Positions 14,914 through 23,713 of a stretch of 64,000 nt of DNA are shown piece by piece. A program made the translations under genes and the position numbers. Numbering within the stretch: the stretch's first letter is position 1; each line of letters opens with the position of its first letter. The notes beneath the pieces were generated by a model. It worked only from the letters and a program-made list of their open reading frames with translations, did not search any database and was not told the origin of the DNA. This stretch comes from Mycobacterium sp. M26 (GTDB lineage Bacteria; Actinomycetota; Actinomycetes; Mycobacteriales; Mycobacteriaceae), in contig NZ_LN929908.1 of NCBI RefSeq assembly GCF_001494595.1, forward strand, positions 3,083,139 through 3,147,138. The letters run 5' to 3'.

Positions 14914-16154
14914 TGGCGGTCCTGTCCTTGCGGCTCCTCGGCGCGTGGCGGGCACGCGTTCAGCGGTGGGTCGCCGTCGAACCGCTGGCGGATCCAGTCG
15001 AACGCCACCGCCGCGTCGATGTCACCGTGCCCCTTGTCGGGCTGCAGGTAGTACTCCACGGTGCTGCCCATCGAGCAGGTTTTGTCGAGTGCCTGTTTGG
15101 TCCAGGCCGGTGAGATGAGTTCGTCACGGCCGCCGTAGATCACGAGCATCGGCGCGGTGGAGCGCTGTTGCGGCACGCTCATCTTTGCCAGATAGCCGCG
15201 CAGCGCGTCGGTGGCGGCCGGACTCGAGGGCCGCAGGTCGTCGGCGGTGATGCGCTGGGCGACTTCGGCACGCTGGCTGGCGGTGTCGGGCGAGCAGGAC
15301 GACAGCACCGCCCAGTTCTGCGCGACAACGCCGCGGCGGTAGTCGTCAAGGTTGAGTTGCGGATTCTCCTGGGCCAGCGCGTAGAGAATCCACTGCAGCA
15401 GCGGTCCCTGGTCGGCGGTCAGCGTGCCGGCCGCGGCCGCATCCGCCAAGCCGGTCAGATCGCTGGCGGGTACCAGGCTGACCGACCCGAGCAGATCCAG
15501 TCCCGACCCGTAGCTCGCGGCCAATTCGTTCGCGGCCCAGGCGGCCTGGCCCCCCTGCGATCCGCCGAAGGCCACCCAGCGGTTCGATGTTCCGGGGACC
15601 AGTTTGCGTGCGGCACGCACCGAATCGATCAGGTTGCGGCCCTCGGTTCCGGCGTCGAGGTACGGGTGGTAGGTGCCGTCGAGGCCGAGACCCTGGAAAT
15701 CCGACACCGTGACCACATAGCCGCCTTTGAGCAGGGGCACCACCACCTCGGACGTGCCGAGCAGGGTTGGCGACTGGGACGGTGCGCAATCCTTTTGCAC
15801 GCCGGTGGACCCGTGGCCGAAAGCCACGACCGGCCACCCACCGTCGGGCGGGGTGCCGCGCGGCACGAAGACCGTGCCCGAGACCAACTGGCTGCTGCCG
15901 TCGATCCCGGACTCCGAGCGGTAGGTGATGCGCGCGGCCGTCGACGATACGGCGGTGATCCGGCGGTCGATGGTCGGGATCGTCACGGCCGACGTCAGCG
16001 TCCCGGGTCCGGAACCGGAGAAGTCACCGGGAAGGGCCATGGCACCGACCTCCGGACGGGCCGGGGCCGGGGGGTGCTGCAGCGCCGAGCAGGACACCAT
16101 CGCGAGCATCGCGGCCACCCAGATCGGTGTGTGCCACCACGTCTTCGGGTTCAT
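14910..16154 (-). CDS. LIP-family esterase lipoprotein 2
   Basis: Encodes 414 residues from ATG 16154, which overlaps the stop of the Wzz-like gene. The N-terminus (TPIWVAAMLAMVSC) is a lipoprotein signal ending at Cys22. The hydrolase domain has VVAFGHGSTGVQKDCAPS, the nucleophile motif GGSQGG, an acid in IYGGRDELIS and a histidine in DKGHGDID. It is clearly paralogous to the other two esterases of the operon (shared GPGTLTSAVTIPT-like opening and PYLDAGTEGRNLIDSVRAA). It would act on the outer face of the membrane or in the periplasm. A longer upstream open frame is an antisense-like basic sequence and is not part of the gene. Confidence 0.84.
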   Translation of the reverse strand: MNPKTWWHTPIWVAAMLAMVSCSALQHPPAPARPEVGAMALPGDFSGSGPGTLTSAVTIPTIDRRITAVSSTAARITYRSESGIDGSSQLVSGTVFVPRGTPPDGGWPVVAFGHGSTGVQKDCAPSQSPTLLGTSEVVVPLLKGGYVVTVSDFQGLGLDGTYHPYLDAGTEGRNLIDSVRAARKLVPGTSNRWVAFGGSQGGQAAWAANELAASYGSGLDLLGSVSLVPASDLTGLADAAAAGTLTADQGPLLQWILYALAQENPQLNLDDYRRGVVAQNWAVLSSCSPDTASQRAEVAQRITADDLRPSSPAATDALRGYLAKMSVPQQRSTAPMLVIYGGRDELISPAWTKQALDKTCSMGSTVEYYLQPDKGHGDIDAAVAFDWIRQRFDGDPPLNACPPRAEEPQGQDRQ

Positions 16155-16822
16155 CGGGCACCCTCTCCGATCGCGTCGAGCACCACATGATCGAGCTGAC
16201 CCACGGTCAGCACGGTGGCACTGCGGATTCCTCTGGTGAGCACCAGCACCGAGCTCAGCACGGCGCCGAGAACCGCGCCCAGCAGGATGTAGCGGCCGAC
16301 GGCCGGTGTGACCTCGACGACTGCGGCGCTGCCCAGCGGGATCAGGGCACCGGTCGGCCCCTGGCCGGACCATTCCAGTTCACCGGCCACAGCCACCAGG
16401 CTGCGCCCGATCGCGTCCGCGGTTGTGGCGGCCTGCCGCGGGTCCGGATCGCTGACCCGCACGTCGAGAACCACCGATCCGGGGTTCACCTGGGCGTTGA
16501 CACGTTCGGCCAGCAGGCTGGGCGTGGTGGTCAGATCCCGCTCGGCGATCGCGCGGGCCAGCACCTGCCGCGAAACAGCAAGTGCCGCATAGCCTTGCAT
16601 GCGGGCCAGCGCATCACGGCTCCCGCTGAAGGCACTACGGGGCTCGGCGGCGCCGGGCACGGCGGCGAACACCGCGACGTGGCCGGTGTAGGTCGGCTGC
16701 CGGGTCTGTGCCACCCCCCAGCCGACGGCTCCGGCCAGAATCGTGGCCACGACGAGCACCATCCAGGACTCGCGCAGAATCGTCAGGTAGTCGCGCAGCC
16801 GGGGCGCCGAAGGTTCGATCAT
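16151..16822 (-). CDS. Wzz-like chain-length/copolymerase membrane protein
   Basis: Encodes 223 residues from ATG 16822, overlapping the stop of the upstream esterase gene. An N-terminal helix (SWMVLVVATILAGAVGWGVAQT), a roughly 130-residue extracytoplasmic region and a C-terminal helix (YILLGAVLGAVLSSVLVLT) give the Wzz/PCP topology. Short of the full family length, it lacks any kinase domain. PCP proteins set the length of Wzy polymers. It is paired with the longer Wzz-BY-kinase fusion two genes upstream, and one may act as a modulator of the other (inference). Confidence 0.75.
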   Translation of the reverse strand: MIEPSAPRLRDYLTILRESWMVLVVATILAGAVGWGVAQTRQPTYTGHVAVFAAVPGAAEPRSAFSGSRDALARMQGYAALAVSRQVLARAIAERDLTTTPSLLAERVNAQVNPGSVVLDVRVSDPDPRQAATTADAIGRSLVAVAGELEWSGQGPTGALIPLGSAAVVEVTPAVGRYILLGAVLGAVLSSVLVLTRGIRSATVLTVGQLDHVVLDAIGEGAR

Positions 16823-18063
16823 CGTTGCCCCGCACACCCGTTGAACGGACGCTGACCGTCGAACCTGGCCTTGACCCACGGCAGCGACCGGCTCGAGTCC
16901 AGATCGGCGTGCCCCTCACCGATCCGTTCCTCGAAATCCACCACGTCGCCCTGCGCGCAGGCATTGCGGATCGCCGTCTTGGTCCAGTCGTCGTTGACGA
17001 GCGGATCCATGGTGCCGAACTGCACCAGCAGCGGTCCGGTCGCCGGGTGCTGCGGTAAGGCCATCTGGCGCAACAACTCCCGCAGCCGCGCGGTGGCCTC
17101 CCTGGTCGCCGGCCGTAGATCGGTGGCTTGCATACCGTTGACCACGCTGGCGTAGCGGCCCGGATCGGTGGGTGTGCAGTCGAGCAGCTCGTCCCAGTGC
17201 GCCCTGGTGTATCCCGACACGTAGTCGGCGAGGTCGAAATCCGGGTGCGACCATGCCATTCCCTGCAGGGCGAAGGCCAGTAGGGGCATCTGCTCGCGGG
17301 TCAGCGAGCCGTTGGCAGCGGCGTCGGCAAGCAACGTCATATCCGCCACCGGAACCAGCGCGGCAGTCCCCACCAGGGAGAGTCCGGCTCCGTAACGGCC
17401 TGCTTGGTCGGCTGCCGCCCACGCCGCCATGCCGCCCAGTGACACCCCGTAGGCGGCCCACCGCCGGCCGGCCCGCGGATCGATGCGGCGGGCCGCGCGT
17501 ACCGCGTCGATCATGTTCTGGCCGAACACCCGGGAATCCAGATATGGGTGGGTGAAGCCGGGTACACCCAGGCCCTCGTAGTCGGTCATCGCGACGAGGA
17601 AGCCGTTCTGCACCAGTGCGGCGATCATCGGCGCGTTGCCGAGCAGGTTCTCGTACATCGTCGGCGCGCAGCGATTGAGCACGCCCGAGGTCCCGTGTCC
17701 GAACGACACCACCGGCCACCCCGCTTTGGGCGGTGGTCCCGGCGGAATGGCGACCAGGCCGGAGACCTCAGTCGGCTCCCCGGTCTCTGATGTCGACCGG
17801 TACACCACCCGGAAGGCGGTGGCGTCCACCTCGTCGAGGTCGGCATTGGCCCCGAATCGCTTCACGCTCACCAGGGAGCCTGGCCCGTCATCGCGCAGAT
17901 CGGGCGGGGGCAGTTCGGCGGCACCGGCGAACGGTGCTGTCAGATCGCGGATCTCACTGCTGGGCGGTGGTGTCAGCGCCACCGGAGGACCCGGTGGAGT
18001 GCAGCCACCGACCAGTGCCGCGACCAGGACGAGGATCGCGCTGCGACGCAGGCCGAATGTCAC
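16819..18063 (-). CDS. LIP-family esterase lipoprotein 3
   Basis: Encodes 414 residues. The lipoprotein signal is short (SAILVLVAALVGGC, Cys21), followed by a proline-rich stretch. The alpha/beta hydrolase part has VVSFGHGTSGVLNRCAPT, nucleophile motif GVSLGG, acid in QFGTMDPLVND and histidine in GEGHADLD. The nucleophile motif differs from the GGSQGG of the other two, so the three copies have diverged. Start and stop codons overlap the neighbours by 4 bp on both sides, so it is embedded in the translationally coupled chain BY-kinase, esterase 3, Wzz, esterase 2, acyltransferase, esterase 1. Confidence 0.84.
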   Translation of the reverse strand: MTFGLRRSAILVLVAALVGGCTPPGPPVALTPPPSSEIRDLTAPFAGAAELPPPDLRDDGPGSLVSVKRFGANADLDEVDATAFRVVYRSTSETGEPTEVSGLVAIPPGPPPKAGWPVVSFGHGTSGVLNRCAPTMYENLLGNAPMIAALVQNGFLVAMTDYEGLGVPGFTHPYLDSRVFGQNMIDAVRAARRIDPRAGRRWAAYGVSLGGMAAWAAADQAGRYGAGLSLVGTAALVPVADMTLLADAAANGSLTREQMPLLAFALQGMAWSHPDFDLADYVSGYTRAHWDELLDCTPTDPGRYASVVNGMQATDLRPATREATARLRELLRQMALPQHPATGPLLVQFGTMDPLVNDDWTKTAIRNACAQGDVVDFEERIGEGHADLDSSRSLPWVKARFDGQRPFNGCAGQR

Positions 18064-19520
18064 GGCTCGCGGTCACCCACTCGGGACAGGGCCGCCGGCT
18101 CGGCGGGTACCTCGACGGTGTCGGCGGCCTGCGGGGCGAGGTCGGCGTCCCTGAGACGGTTACGGTGCCGGGCGATCTCGCGGCGATGACCGGCCTCGAA
18201 TGTCGCCACCGTGCCGACGATCTCGGCGTGGGTGGCACGCAGTGTCGCGATGGCGCGACGCAGGGCGGGCAATCGGGTCTGGCCCAGTCGCACAACCACG
18301 AGCGCCCCGTCGCCCGAGCCGGCGACGAAGGCGCCCTCGGTCCCCAGCGACAGCGGAGGGGTGTCGATGAGCACGTAGTCGAACTGCTCGCGCAGGGCGG
18401 CCAACACTTCCCCGGCATCGCCGGCCGGCCACAACCGGCTGCTGACTTTGGGCACCGGACCAGCCGGGACCAGAGCGAACTGGTGGCCACCCGCGTCGGC
18501 GATCAGCGCCTTCGAGACGTCGTGATGGCCGGCCAGCACCGTGCTCAATCCCCGCCTACGGGCGGCTGATTGCTGCTCGGCCGTCAACCCCAGGCGCTTG
18601 GCCAGGGCCGGATGGGTCAGATCGCCGTCGACGACGACCACCCGGTGGCCGCACCCGGTCAAGGCGGCGGCCAGATCGATCACCACGGTGGTGCGGCCTT
18701 CGCCGCGGTTGGCGCTGGTGACCGCGAGCACGCGGGGCCTGCCACCCTCAGCGGTACGCGCGAACTGAAGATTCGTGCACAGCTCGGCCAGCCGATCGGC
18801 GTACGGTCCCCCGGCGTCGATGTCGGCGACGTCGACTGTCGCGCGGCCGGGGTCAGCGGGCAGGGTCGCCAGCACCAGCGAGTCGGTGGCGGCCTGGGCG
18901 GCTGTACTGCGCCGTAGCTTGGTGTCCAGCAGACCCACCACGATCGTCAGGACCAGGCCGGCCGCCAGACCGCCGGCCACGCCCAACAGGATCTGTGCCA
19001 GCACGGTGGGGCCGACCGGCAGCTGCGGGTAGGTGGCGTCATCGACAACGACCGCTCCCGCCGCGGGGCTGCCGCCGCGCCGTGAGGTTTCCAGCTCACT
19101 GATCACCTCGACAAGCTGATCGGACACGGCATTGGCGTACATCTGTGCCGTCGCCGGGTCCTTGTCGCGTACCGCGATGTCGAGCAGCACGGTCTTGTCC
19201 ACCGGGTGCGCCGAAATCCGCGATCGCAGCTGATCCGTCGAGATGCCGGTCTTGAGCTGGTTGGCCGCGCGTGCGGCGACCTGTTCGCTGGTGGCCAGCC
19301 CGGCGTAGGAGACCACCCGTTCCTGCGAGAACAGGTTGTTCTGATAGGCCTCGCCGACCGACGTGCCGCCCTGAGTGCTCACGAACAACCGGGCGGTGGA
19401 CTCGTACATCGGAACGCTGGTCGCCGCAAGGGCATATCCGATACCGCCACCCATCAGGGTGACGACCACAGTGACCCACCAATAGCGGCGGACGATTCTG
19501 AGGTAGTCGCCAATACCCAA
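18060..19520 (-). CDS. Wzz-BY-kinase-like polysaccharide co-polymerase with altered Walker A
   Basis: Encodes 486 residues from a TTG at 19520, chosen because GGAG sits seven bases before it and the protein then starts MGIGDYLRIVRRYWW as usual for Wzz proteins. Residues 1-210 are the Wzz part with two helices. Residues about 255-450 are the BY-kinase/ParA-like domain: Walker A region SANRGEGRTT, Walker A' VVVVDGDL (Asp298, Asp300) and Walker B YVLIDTPP (Asp386). Arg276 replaces the usual Walker A lysine, and the C-terminal tail has no tyrosine cluster, so kinase activity is doubtful. It probably works with the Wzy polymerase and the Wzz-like protein to control polymer length and export. It heads the leftward operon and is divergent from wzy. 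Confidence 0.83.
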   Translation of the reverse strand: MGIGDYLRIVRRYWWVTVVVTLMGGGIGYALAATSVPMYESTARLFVSTQGGTSVGEAYQNNLFSQERVVSYAGLATSEQVAARAANQLKTGISTDQLRSRISAHPVDKTVLLDIAVRDKDPATAQMYANAVSDQLVEVISELETSRRGGSPAAGAVVVDDATYPQLPVGPTVLAQILLGVAGGLAAGLVLTIVVGLLDTKLRRSTAAQAATDSLVLATLPADPGRATVDVADIDAGGPYADRLAELCTNLQFARTAEGGRPRVLAVTSANRGEGRTTVVIDLAAALTGCGHRVVVVDGDLTHPALAKRLGLTAEQQSAARRRGLSTVLAGHHDVSKALIADAGGHQFALVPAGPVPKVSSRLWPAGDAGEVLAALREQFDYVLIDTPPLSLGTEGAFVAGSGDGALVVVRLGQTRLPALRRAIATLRATHAEIVGTVATFEAGHRREIARHRNRLRDADLAPQAADTVEVPAEPAALSRVGDREP

Positions 19521-19646
19521 GCCGGATCTCCATTCCCCATACCTGGTGCCCGACCACCGATAACCATAGACGTACCGAGGCGATTCGGCACAACAAAAGT
19601 GTGCTCGCCCTGTTGCATCACGCCGAAGAGATGTAAGCATATTCCT
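19521..19646. promoter_or_regulatory. Divergent promoter region between BY-kinase-like and polymerase genes
   Basis: This 126-bp gap separates the leftward co-polymerase operon from the rightward polymerase pair and must hold both promoters. It has GCACAACAAAA at 19588-19598; a second related word, GCGCAACAAAATT, is at 19652-19664 just inside the polymerase gene. No clear -10/-35 pair could be chosen. Confidence 0.45.
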
Positions 19647-21035
19647 GTGCAGCGCAACAAAATTACGCTCCGGACAATAACTTCCGACCTCGTCATCGTC
19701 GCCCTCTGTTGTTTGCTGTCCGGAGCCGCACTGATCGGCGGGGCGCTGCCGGTGGCCATCCTCCTCGGCCTCAGCGCCGCGGTGGTGGGCACCTACATCG
19801 GTATCCGACATCCCCTGTGGCTCTACTGGTTACTGGCCGTTGCGTTGGCGGCGCTGCCCTTCGGCTACTTCCCGGGGGTGCACGCACCGCTCACGTTCGG
19901 CCTTGGCATCGCGGTTCTCTTAGCTTCGTTGCTACATCGCAACGACAACAACGCGTTGGCGCCCTTGGAGATTGGCCTGATCCTCTTGGTCGTCGCATCA
20001 GCGGTATCGGTGGCGGCCACCTTCGAGTCACCCACGGATATCGCAGAATTCGGGAAATGGACGGTTTCGACCCTGCTCGTGATCGCCCTATTGCGGCTTT
20101 CCGCAGCCGATCTGAACCGCTTCGGCCGCATCTATGTCATCGCCTCTGCTGTGGCGGCGCTGTTCGCCATTCTCATTGTCGTGGCTGATCCCAACGGTCG
20201 TTTGATCAGCTATCTGTCCTTCATCGGGTACGGCCGCGAGTCCAACAGCACCCGATTCGTCTACAGCGACAGCGGAAACACGGTGCGCCTGGCCGGAACA
20301 TACATCGATCCGAACACCGCCGGGATCGGGCTGCTGGTGGCACTGGCCGTCGCACTGGTGGTCTTCACCGGCTGGCATCGTGTGGCATTGGCCACACTCT
20401 TCGTGGTGTCGGTGGCGCTGACCCTCAGTCGCGCAGCCTTGTTCAGCATCCTGGGCGGCCTGATCATCCTCGTGCTGTTCCACGCCTTGAGCGGCAGGCA
20501 GCGGCGAACCATCTTCGCGGCACTGGCCGCTGCGGTTCTTGCGGCGGCAGCCACCCCGCAGGTCCGGCGGCGAGTGTTCTCGTCCTTCGGCAGCGGTGAC
20601 GCCGGCTCCTCGGCGCGGGCCGACGCACTGGACAACTTCACCTCGGTGATGCACGGCCACTGGCTGTTCGGACTGGGCTGGGGCAGGCCGGAATTCAAGG
20701 ATCCCGGCAAGAGCTTCGAGGTGAACTACGTCGCCAATGCGCCGCTGCTCACGGTGTATCGCGGTGGGATCATCACCGGTCTGATCTTCCTGGTCGTCCT
20801 ATTGATCGCCATGATCATCGCCTATCGGACCCTGCGCCGTGGCGACACGCCACAGGCTGCGCTGGCCGGCATCGTCATCGGGTTCACCGTGGTCGCGCTG
20901 CAGCTCGACTTCCCGGTCGTCACGATCCCGTCGGTGACGATGATGTTCTCGGTGCTCCTGGTGTTCCTCACGAAAGACGATCCACGCCAACAACCATCGG
21001 CGCCGCCCCTCGTGGTGGCCGCGGCAGCACACTAG
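19647..21035 (+). CDS. O-antigen ligase/polymerase family protein (Wzy-type)
   Basis: Encodes 462 residues from a GTG at 19647 (MQRNKITLRT), the only reasonable start near the first helix; a Shine-Dalgarno is not obvious. It is a polytopic protein with about 11-12 helices and the large extracytoplasmic loop typical of the Wzy_C/O-antigen ligase family. That loop holds LAGTYIDPNTAGIGLL and the later GHWLFGLGWGRPEF with NAPLLTVYRGGIITG. Wzy enzymes polymerise lipid-linked repeat units on the outer face of the membrane. Polymerase is preferred over ligase because a flippase, an initiator and Wzz-like proteins are all encoded close by. It is 13 bp upstream of the glycoside hydrolase gene, forming a two-gene operon. 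Confidence 0.85.
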   Translation: MQRNKITLRTITSDLVIVALCCLLSGAALIGGALPVAILLGLSAAVVGTYIGIRHPLWLYWLLAVALAALPFGYFPGVHAPLTFGLGIAVLLASLLHRNDNNALAPLEIGLILLVVASAVSVAATFESPTDIAEFGKWTVSTLLVIALLRLSAADLNRFGRIYVIASAVAALFAILIVVADPNGRLISYLSFIGYGRESNSTRFVYSDSGNTVRLAGTYIDPNTAGIGLLVALAVALVVFTGWHRVALATLFVVSVALTLSRAALFSILGGLIILVLFHALSGRQRRTIFAALAAAVLAAAATPQVRRRVFSSFGSGDAGSSARADALDNFTSVMHGHWLFGLGWGRPEFKDPGKSFEVNYVANAPLLTVYRGGIITGLIFLVVLLIAMIIAYRTLRRGDTPQAALAGIVIGFTVVALQLDFPVVTIPSVTMMFSVLLVFLTKDDPRQQPSAPPLVVAAAAH

Positions 21036-21048
21036 GGCAGGGAGTCCC

Positions 21049-22581
21049 ATGACACCGATCAGGGGCTTGCGTATCAGCAAGCTCGGAACACTGGGTACCG
21101 CGGTGCTGATTGCCGCGGCCATCGGCGCCGCGCTCGTGCTGTGGCCGGGCCGAACCGACCGCCACGACGCCGTCGCCGAAGCGGCCGTGATCAATCCCGC
21201 ACCCACCACGATCGGGTTCTCCCAACCCGGCGAGTTCCTGTCGATGACGGCCACTGATATCGGTCGCACCCTGGACCTCATGGTGGCCACCGGTGCCAAG
21301 ACCGTGCGCACCGTGATCCCGTGGTCGATCGTCGAACAGACCAAAGGCACGCTGAACTGGTCTCAGGTCGATACCGTCGTCAATGCCGCTGTGGCGCGGT
21401 CGATGTCGGTCCTCGGCATCATCGCGTTCACACCGGACTGGGCCAGAGCCGCTGGCACGGCCGCAATGATCGGCAAGCCGTCCTCGGCAGCCGATTTCGG
21501 GGCGTTCGCCAAGAAGGCCGCCGCCCGGTACTCGGGCAAGGTCTCGGCGTACGAGATCTGGAACGAGCCGAACTCGTCGCTGTTCTACTCGCCGGGACCT
21601 GATCCCGCCGGATACACCGCGCTGCTGAAGGCGGCCTATCCCGCGATCAAGTCGGTGTCATCGTCACTTCTGGTGGTCGCCGGCGCCCTCGGGGCCGACA
21701 TCACCTCGGCGACGACCACCGATCCGGCGTCATTCCTCACCCAGATGTACGCGGCCGGGGCCAAGGGCTACTTCGATGCCGTGTCATTCCATCCGTATCA
21801 ATACAGCCTGCCTTTCTCCTCGGGGGTGGATATCGCCAATTCGCCTGTACAGCAATTGATGGACATGCGAACGGTGATGGTCGCCAACGGCGACTCGACC
21901 AAGAAGATCTGGGCCACCGAGTACGGTGAGCCCACCGCGGCGGTCGACGAGAACACCCAGAGCACGATGATCAACGACATCGTGACCAAATGGCAGGAGA
22001 TGCCCTACACCGGGCCGCTGATGATCTACACCACCCGCGACAAAGCGACCGGGAGTTCCGACCCGGAGGACACCTTCGGCGTCTTCCGGTCCGACTGGGC
22101 GCCGAAGATCGCCCAGCAGGTACTGCAGTGGCAGATCGCGAACGGAATCCCGAAAACTGCTGAGTACCAGCGATTCAGTGCGGTCACGAACGCGGCTTAC
22201 GGCGCCGTGCTCAGCCCGGTGTTCAAGGCGACGTCGGCGACCTGGGCTCAGGTACGCGCCAACGCAACGGTTTTCGAGACGTCGGTGGGATATCTGTCCT
22301 CCCCCAATCCGGTGGCACTCAAGGCGCGACCCCTCGGCGTCGCTCCCACGGCCGCCTTCGCCAATGGCTACCAGGATTTCGACACCGGTGTGCGAATCTT
22401 CTACTCCGCGGCAACGGGAGCTCATGCCGTCGGCAGCGGGATCGCGTCGGCGTGGACATCGGCACTGGGACTGGCGATCACCGACGAGGTTCCGCTGGCC
22501 GGCGGCGGTGTCGCGGTCGATTTCCAGAACGGCCGGATCACCTGGACACCCGCGGCCGGCGCGGTGGTGACCCGGTCCTAG
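21049..22581 (+). CDS. Exported glycoside hydrolase (GH5/GH39-like) with C-terminal LGFP-type repeat
   Basis: Encodes 510 residues from an ATG preceded by AGGGAG. A single N-terminal helix (TAVLIAAAIGAALVLW) serves as signal or anchor. The catalytic part is a clan-A TIM barrel: acid/base in YEIWNEPN (Glu173) and a candidate nucleophile in WATEYGEP (Glu291). From about residue 430 the C-terminus resembles an LGFP repeat (GVRIFYSAATGAHAV, then DFQNGRITWTP), a module seen in actinobacterial envelope proteins and thought to bind the cell wall. Coupled to the polymerase gene, it may trim, release or edit the polymer, as many polysaccharide loci encode such a hydrolase (inference). Its last 44 bp overlap the convergent glycosyltransferase gene. 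Confidence 0.8.
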   Translation: MTPIRGLRISKLGTLGTAVLIAAAIGAALVLWPGRTDRHDAVAEAAVINPAPTTIGFSQPGEFLSMTATDIGRTLDLMVATGAKTVRTVIPWSIVEQTKGTLNWSQVDTVVNAAVARSMSVLGIIAFTPDWARAAGTAAMIGKPSSAADFGAFAKKAAARYSGKVSAYEIWNEPNSSLFYSPGPDPAGYTALLKAAYPAIKSVSSSLLVVAGALGADITSATTTDPASFLTQMYAAGAKGYFDAVSFHPYQYSLPFSSGVDIANSPVQQLMDMRTVMVANGDSTKKIWATEYGEPTAAVDENTQSTMINDIVTKWQEMPYTGPLMIYTTRDKATGSSDPEDTFGVFRSDWAPKIAQQVLQWQIANGIPKTAEYQRFSAVTNAAYGAVLSPVFKATSATWAQVRANATVFETSVGYLSSPNPVALKARPLGVAPTAAFANGYQDFDTGVRIFYSAATGAHAVGSGIASAWTSALGLAITDEVPLAGGGVAVDFQNGRITWTPAAGAVVTRS

Positions 22582-23713
22582 CCTGCCGGGCGACCGTCAC
22601 CAAGTCGGCGAGCGCCCGGTGCGGACGCCGCTGCTCCCAGTGCACGGCGTTGACCTCGTAGAGGGCGGCCCCGTCAGACTGCGCGGCGGCGCGATCCAGC
22701 AGGTAGCGCCGGCACGCCTGCACGAACTCGTCGTCGGTGTCGTAGACCGGCAGTCGGAGATGGTCTTTGAGCGATCCCACCGCCGTCGAGCTCCCGACGA
22801 TCGGCAGACCGGCCCGCGCGGCGTCGAGCACCTTCACCCGGACCCCGCCACCGGTCCGCACCGGCGCGATCAACGCGCGGCAGGTCGCCAGCAGACCGGG
22901 AAGATCGTCAACGAAGCCGACATCACGGACACCCGGCGGGTAGGGCGGGTCGACCGCGCCCGGCTTGCGTGCGCCGATGATCACCAGTTCCGCGCCGGGG
23001 ATACCGTCGGCGATACGTGGCCACAGGCGCAGTGACTCGAGGAAGGCTTCCTGGTTCGGCGGCCAGTCGCGAGTGCCGATGAACGCCAGCCGCGGCCCCG
23101 TGCTGCCGAGATCCAGTTGCGGGGCGGGCGGCAGCGTGAGTTCGATCCAGCGGGCTGATGGCACCCCGGATTGCCGATACATCGCCGCTTCCTGCGCGTC
23201 GTAGGTCCCGACGGCGTCGGCGGCCCGGGCCACCCGCAGTTCGTCACGCAGCAATCGGGGCGTCTCCCATCGCCCCAGCCGTCCACGCGTCGCCTGCCAT
23301 ACCTCAGACTCGGAGTTCACGGTGTTGACAACCAGGCCCCGGTGGCCGGAATGCGCAGAGCGCAAGAATGATTCGGCCATGTAGCTGTGTTCGGCGAAGA
23401 AGACGTCGGCATCGCTGTTCTCGATGGCCGAGACCAGTGCAGGGCTGTCGAATCGGACGTGCACGAGGCTGCGCCGGGTGCGGGCCGACCCGAGCGCCAT
23501 GCTCACCCGTCGCACCGGCGGCTTGGCCACCTTCACCAGCGGAACGCCGGCAGGCATCGGCACCGACCCCGTAGCCACGTGCGTCGACAGGCAGATGCTG
23601 TCGACGTAGCACGATTCCGCGACCAGTGACATCACCAGCCGCGACAGTGTGAGGTCACCGCCGTGTTCGGTCTCGGGATCCTTCGACAGCAGGAAGGTCA
23701 CCCTCGTCATCAA
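22538..23713 (-). CDS. GT4-type glycosyltransferase (third of the locus)
   Basis: Encodes 391 residues with the GT-B fold pattern: N-terminal acceptor domain from residue 1 (TRVTFLLSKDPETEHGGDLTLSRL) and a C-terminal nucleotide-sugar domain with LAFIGTRDWPPNQEAF, RDVGFVDDLPGLLATCRALIAPVRTGGGVRVKVLDAARAGLPIV split over the donor-binding site. The E-x7-E motif of GT4 is replaced by a KVLDAARAG segment, a variation seen in this family. It has no membrane helix and would act on the cytoplasmic face. The start overlaps the stop of the flippase gene (ATGA at 23710). It is last in the leftward operon, and its 3' end overlaps the convergent glycoside hydrolase gene. Confidence 0.8.
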   Translation of the reverse strand: MMTRVTFLLSKDPETEHGGDLTLSRLVMSLVAESCYVDSICLSTHVATGSVPMPAGVPLVKVAKPPVRRVSMALGSARTRRSLVHVRFDSPALVSAIENSDADVFFAEHSYMAESFLRSAHSGHRGLVVNTVNSESEVWQATRGRLGRWETPRLLRDELRVARAADAVGTYDAQEAAMYRQSGVPSARWIELTLPPAPQLDLGSTGPRLAFIGTRDWPPNQEAFLESLRLWPRIADGIPGAELVIIGARKPGAVDPPYPPGVRDVGFVDDLPGLLATCRALIAPVRTGGGVRVKVLDAARAGLPIVGSSTAVGSLKDHLRLPVYDTDDEFVQACRRYLLDRAAAQSDGAALYEVNAVHWEQRRPHRALADLVTVARQARTGSPPRRPRVSR

